Positions 62,701-64,000 of a stretch of 64,000 bases of DNA are shown here, piece after piece; positions within the stretch are counted from its first letter, which is position 1, and each line of letters opens with the position of its first letter. The DNA is taken from positions 1-64,000 of the forward strand of contig JASANG010000992.1 in the NCBI GenBank assembly GCA_030248215.1. Reading direction: 5' to 3'. This stretch comes from Enoplolaimus lenunculus. Taxonomy: Eukaryota; Nematoda; Enoplea; Enoplida; Thoracostomopsidae. The translations under genes and the position numbers were made by a program. The notes beneath the pieces were generated by a model, which worked only from the letters and a program-made list of their open reading frames with translations, was not told the DNA's origin and did not search any database.

Positions 62701-64000
62701 TCGAGTCATATAAATAGAATATATCATATTACCTGTATATATTTCAGTTCAACAGCACACAAGCGTTCGACGAAGATTTGAAAGTCAAAATTCAATTTAA
62801 ACTTAGCGTTCCAGAATTACCGCCGGTAAAGTCAAAAGCGAATACAAACGGAACCGATACTGAGTAGATTATATTCCCTCTCGAAATTTCAGCTTAAATT
62901 ACAAAAACACATTTTTAACTGGCTTCTCGTTTAACATTCATGATATTCACAAGTTTGGAAAAATATAATTTACACTATCAATGTTACTTTTAGGGTCATA
63001 ACAGTTAATTAAACATATTCCTAAGCCTAAGCTTAAGCGATGAAAAAGTGTAATCGTAACCATAATCCTACTCACTAAATAAATATGCTTAAAATTAAGC
63101 AAAACTGCTGCCGAATTAAGTGTTCGTACTGCGATGCTTGACAAAGTTTTACTTAATTTTACACAAACACACAATTCTTTAGTTTTACATTTACATAATT
63201 AATCAGCAAATGACCGCAGTAGTTTAACTTTTATTTACATTATTTCTGCAAAAATTTACTCAATATTTAGGACACTTATGCTTATAAAAAGTCAGTGAAC
63301 TAAAGTATTTTAAGTAGAATGTTTTCAAAAAGTAAGCAAAAAATATGGTCTAGAATTTACTGTTTTGCAGGACCTTGAAAGAAAACGAGTTTGCCCTAAA
63401 AATCAACATGAGCCACTTGTATTAAACGATACTTTTGTCGTTAAAATTCAGTTTTGCGTGTTTCAGGTCGAAGTTATATCGTTGAGTGATGTTCGTAAAA
63501 AGTTAAATGTATATTTTAAAATTGGTCTCTTTGAATATTTAAATTTTGGCGAAAATTTCACTCGACTCGTCGTTGTTGTTTTAATTCTCAACTGTTTTCG
63601 ACGGACTCATTCGTATGTCAACGAATATTTGAATGATATTCGTGTAAGTTTTTCACTGTACTGATCTGAACAAGTGGAGTGACATAAATAAGAGTCCAGT
63701 GTCAATAAGTCAATAGGATATTTTATTTTTTGGAATAAGAGCCAGTAAAAATGGATAAAGTCCAAAATTACTAATTATTGCTAAATGCTTCCTGTACAAA
63801 ATTTGTTTTTGTATATACAGAATTTGATTTATTATTATTACTTAGAGTACAATTAACTATTCTGTAATATAGGTAGCATAGTACATCCGGAGATCAGCTT
63901 CCGGCACCGGCAGAAAATCAATCACCGGCGCCGACTCCGTAGAATTTCTGGCGGAAGTTTCGCCAATTTCGCTAGTGAAATCTTGCATAGTTTTACAAAA
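50784..64000 (+). CDS. DC-STAMP-domain protein (DCST1/2, Sneaky, SPE-42-like), partial
   Basis: Visible exons: 50,784-50,995; 60,355-60,586; 61,087-61,374 (end could be 61,371); 61,546-61,673; about 61,774-62,044; 62,748-62,825; 63,371-63,643, then off the right edge; 494 codons are seen. DCST proteins are multi-pass membrane proteins needed by sperm for fertilisation. Exon 1 gives membrane segments ([13 protein letters not shown] and [11 protein letters not shown]). Exon 2 carries the family signature [18 protein letters not shown] and [13 protein letters not shown] ... SSTVC, joined across intron 1 in perfect phase (TG|G). Exons 3-6 are a Cys-containing extracellular loop with an acidic, low-complexity stretch ([17 protein letters not shown]). 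Exon 7 has a membrane segment and [11 protein letters not shown], matching the Y..YL.D motif before FDN in the family. The exon 5 acceptor is uncertain: 61,774 (gcacgtcag) is the only good CAG that keeps phase. An in-frame stop at 50,724 fixes the start at 50,784. The DC-STAMP C-terminus and RING are not in the window. Confidence 0.8.
51022..51229. mobile_element. Foldback element with GGTGAGTCAAATTGACTC ends
   Basis: About 65-bp inverted repeats: aaaaaatggtgattcaattt at the left and the inverted counterpart (atggtgagtcaaattgactc) at the right, continuing through ccgaaatag. The middle has ggcggagtcgaac. Nearly all of its 208 bp can fold on itself. It sits 27 bp after the DCST exon 1 donor. 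Confidence 0.88.
51513..52625. mobile_element. GGATATCCGGTTACACC-type element split by a later insertion
   Basis: The left part (51,513-51,629) begins cagggtgtaaccggatatcc and includes tatgttgtgctcaaaatta. The right part (about 52,577-52,625) continues the core with ttcgatatgaaatcataac and taaaattttg. Together these follow the order of the copy at 8,084-8,510 before its far end is lost. The break is filled by the element at 51,633-52,573. Confidence 0.7.
51633..52573. mobile_element. PIF/Harbinger-like element with 50-bp TIRs and TTA duplication
   Basis: Inverted ends of about 50 bp begin tgggtcatccacgt and continue through actgtctacgctactgtaaa with very few mismatches. They are flanked by tta at 51,630-51,632 and 52,574-52,576. 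The 941-bp interior has repeated gagtctgt and agactctg motifs and no transposase. The near-perfect ends suggest a young insertion. The 3-bp TTA duplication points to the PIF/Harbinger group, but superfamily assignment from a non-coding element is tentative. Confidence 0.88.
52765..52910. repeat. GGGACAGTT minisatellite
   Basis: About 15 degenerate tandem copies of a 9-bp unit close to gggacagtt, tgggatagc or tgggaccgt. It lies in DCST intron 1. Frames through it are open by repeat structure, not by selection. Confidence 0.9.
52911..54284. other. Intronic DNA without a recognised gene
   Basis: No conserved protein segment or clear mobile element is visible. It includes a gcgggact-like GC-rich stretch near 53,000-53,060 ending in gggctatcgccctc, an 86-codon open frame at 53,501-53,761 that I cannot relate to any family, and AT-rich DNA. 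Confidence 0.6.
54285..54490 (-). mobile_element. Two tandem tRNA-derived SINE heads, antisense
   Basis: On the minus strand two similar units of about 70 nt occur at about 54,365-54,292 and 54,488-54,420. Each has a B-box-like gaggttcaattcc or gaggtccgattcc and a shared gcgcttgactcgc. The acceptor stem can pair at six positions but the T-stem pairs at only three of five and the anticodon loop lacks the normal U33. A short block near each (aagtactgtgaatacac) also occurs beside the SINE pair at 12,180 and 14,690, linking the families. Confidence 0.65.
54725..54765. repeat. Poly-A/poly-C low-complexity tract flanked by a short direct repeat
   Basis: A run of A followed by ccccaaccccacccccat. 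It is bracketed by two copies of gttttgtgattgtaaatttt (54,707-54,726 and 54,768-54,787), a roughly 20-bp direct repeat that could be a target duplication or local slippage product. Confidence 0.8.
55510..58306 (+). CDS. GINS1: GINS complex subunit PSF1
   Basis: Exons 55,510-55,595, 55,814-55,881, 56,422-56,565, 57,301-57,432 and 58,131-58,306 join in phase to 201 residues plus stop; human GINS1 has 196. PSF1 is one of four GINS subunits that, with CDC45 and MCM2-7, form the replicative CMG helicase in the nucleus. The N-terminus [16 protein letters not shown] and PPFNEDCLK, the centre [37 protein letters not shown], and the C-terminal B domain [19 protein letters not shown] ... [10 protein letters not shown] ... 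[12 protein letters not shown] all match the family. The exon 3 acceptor (tttgaag) has a weak pyrimidine tract but is the one I found that keeps phase and the conserved length. The gene lies wholly inside the first intron of the DCST gene, on the same strand, with its own start and stop. Confidence 0.96.
56247..56325. repeat. Two-copy tandem repeat in GINS1 intron 2
   Basis: Two units of about 37-39 bp, each with cttctgcaga, ggtctgcct and attttaa in the same order, with a few mismatches. No sign of function. Confidence 0.85.
58740..58836. mobile_element. Very short GGTTGCGCTAT-type TIR element
   Basis: Begins gggttgcgctatct and ends aacagcgcaacc in inverted orientation, about 95 bp apart. 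It resembles the PIF-like family of 28,384-28,639, but the interior differs and the target duplication is not clear. Confidence 0.55.
59408..59574. mobile_element. TTAGGC-bearing TIR element, complete copy
   Basis: Ends ggccaatgtaaagaacag and (inverted) ggcccatgtaaagatcag, both followed by gggtgg- or gggcggaa. The interior has cctaag-like units around gagcatattcgtaagcc. About 167 bp, non-coding, in DCST intron 1. Confidence 0.88.
59634..59805. mobile_element. TTAGGC-bearing TIR element, ATGTTAC subfamily
   Basis: Ends ggccaatgttactttta and (inverted) ggcccatgttacattta. The interior has cctaagcctagcctaa and cttacgcctaag. It sits 60 bp from the complete copy of the related subfamily at 59,408-59,574. 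Confidence 0.85.
59885..60300. mobile_element. Mixed remnants: TTGCAGC-type end and CTCCGG-type element
   Basis: At 59,885-59,935 the motif agccctattcacaag resembles the end of the element at 2,076-2,353. From about 60,040 a block of about 115 bp (ttaactaattaaccacc) occurs twice in tandem and is followed by cacctccggttgcacgtgg, the terminus of the 47,593-47,898 type. Confidence 0.6.
60643..60720 (-). mobile_element. tRNA-like SINE head, antisense
   Basis: On the minus strand an A-box-like tagctgagagtggtgat and a clear B box ggagttcgaatcc are spaced as in a tRNA, but the acceptor and anticodon stems do not pair. It lies in DCST intron 2. Confidence 0.5.
62066..62200. mobile_element. TTAGGC-type TIR element remnant
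   Basis: One terminus gtcccatgtaaagattac followed by gggcggaacg and gtaagcttaagcatttag is clear; the hexamer core and far end are degraded. In DCST intron 5. Confidence 0.65.
62330..62544. mobile_element. Foldback element with GGTGAGTCAAATTGACT ends, complete copy
   Basis: The left end ctacactgtaaaaaaatgg and the right end (inverted, ctacacagcaaaaatgatg) pair and continue through gagtcaaattgact. The interior has gagtcgaatttgactc twice. Same family as 51,022-51,229. Confidence 0.88.
62975..63045. mobile_element. ATGTTAC-type TTAGGC element remnant
   Basis: Contains caatgttacttttagg and attcctaagcctaagc, the terminus and hexamer core of the 59,634-59,805 subfamily. The opposite end is not seen. 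Confidence 0.55.
63875..64000. mobile_element. CTCCGG-type hAT-like element cut by the window edge
   Basis: Starts near atagtacatccggag and continues with ccggcaccggcag and aatttcgctagtgaaat, following the order of 47,593-47,898. The rest lies outside the window. Confidence 0.6.

Overview
The window is animal nuclear DNA. It is AT-rich, its genes have many GT-AG introns with short TTTTAG or TTTCAG acceptors, and it is crowded with small non-autonomous transposons. Many repeats contain runs of a TTAGGC-like hexamer, the telomere unit of nematodes, and the compact acceptors also look nematode-like. I therefore lean towards a nematode or close relative, but the coding genes alone do not prove it.

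Region 1 (about 50-26,600) is one giant palindrome: two arms of about 13 kb that are near-identical reverse complements, around an axis near 13,450. Each arm carries one copy of MNAT1 (MAT1, the assembly subunit of the CDK-activating kinase and TFIIH). The right-arm copy (+, 16,017-18,110) is an intact three-exon gene of 348 codons. The left-arm copy (-, 8,760-10,855) differs in coding sequence only by three single-base indels, each breaking the frame. The rest of the arms is mirrored repeats: hAT-like, TTAGGC-bearing and other short TIR elements, a TA microsatellite and tRNA-derived SINE heads. The axis lies inside a TTAGGC-bearing TIR element with remnants of a second family at its core. The palindrome may be a real inverted duplication or an assembly fold-back or haplotype join; evidence for both is given.

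Region 2 (28,186-44,927, +) is a 20-exon gene for a MEGF10/11, Draper, CED-1-type engulfment receptor: signal peptide, EMI domain, about 17 EGF-like repeats, one transmembrane helix and a 290-residue tail with an NPAY motif. All exon phases agree and give 1,220 residues. Its introns hold small transposons, an antisense LINE fragment and a duplicated piece of exon 16.

Region 3 (44,928-50,783) has no recognisable gene and is a series of short TIR elements, several with visible target-site duplications.

Region 4 (50,784 to the right edge, +) holds a DC-STAMP-domain gene (DCST1/2, Sneaky or SPE-42/49 type). Its first exon is separated from the second by a 9.4-kb intron that contains a complete five-exon GINS1 (PSF1) gene on the same strand (55,510-58,306). 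The DCST gene runs off the right edge.

The genes do not form one pathway: MNAT1 serves transcription, repair and CDK activation; GINS1 serves DNA replication; the MEGF-like receptor serves cell-corpse recognition; DCST proteins act in sperm-egg or cell-cell fusion steps. I saw no retroviral, LTR or Polinton-type element.
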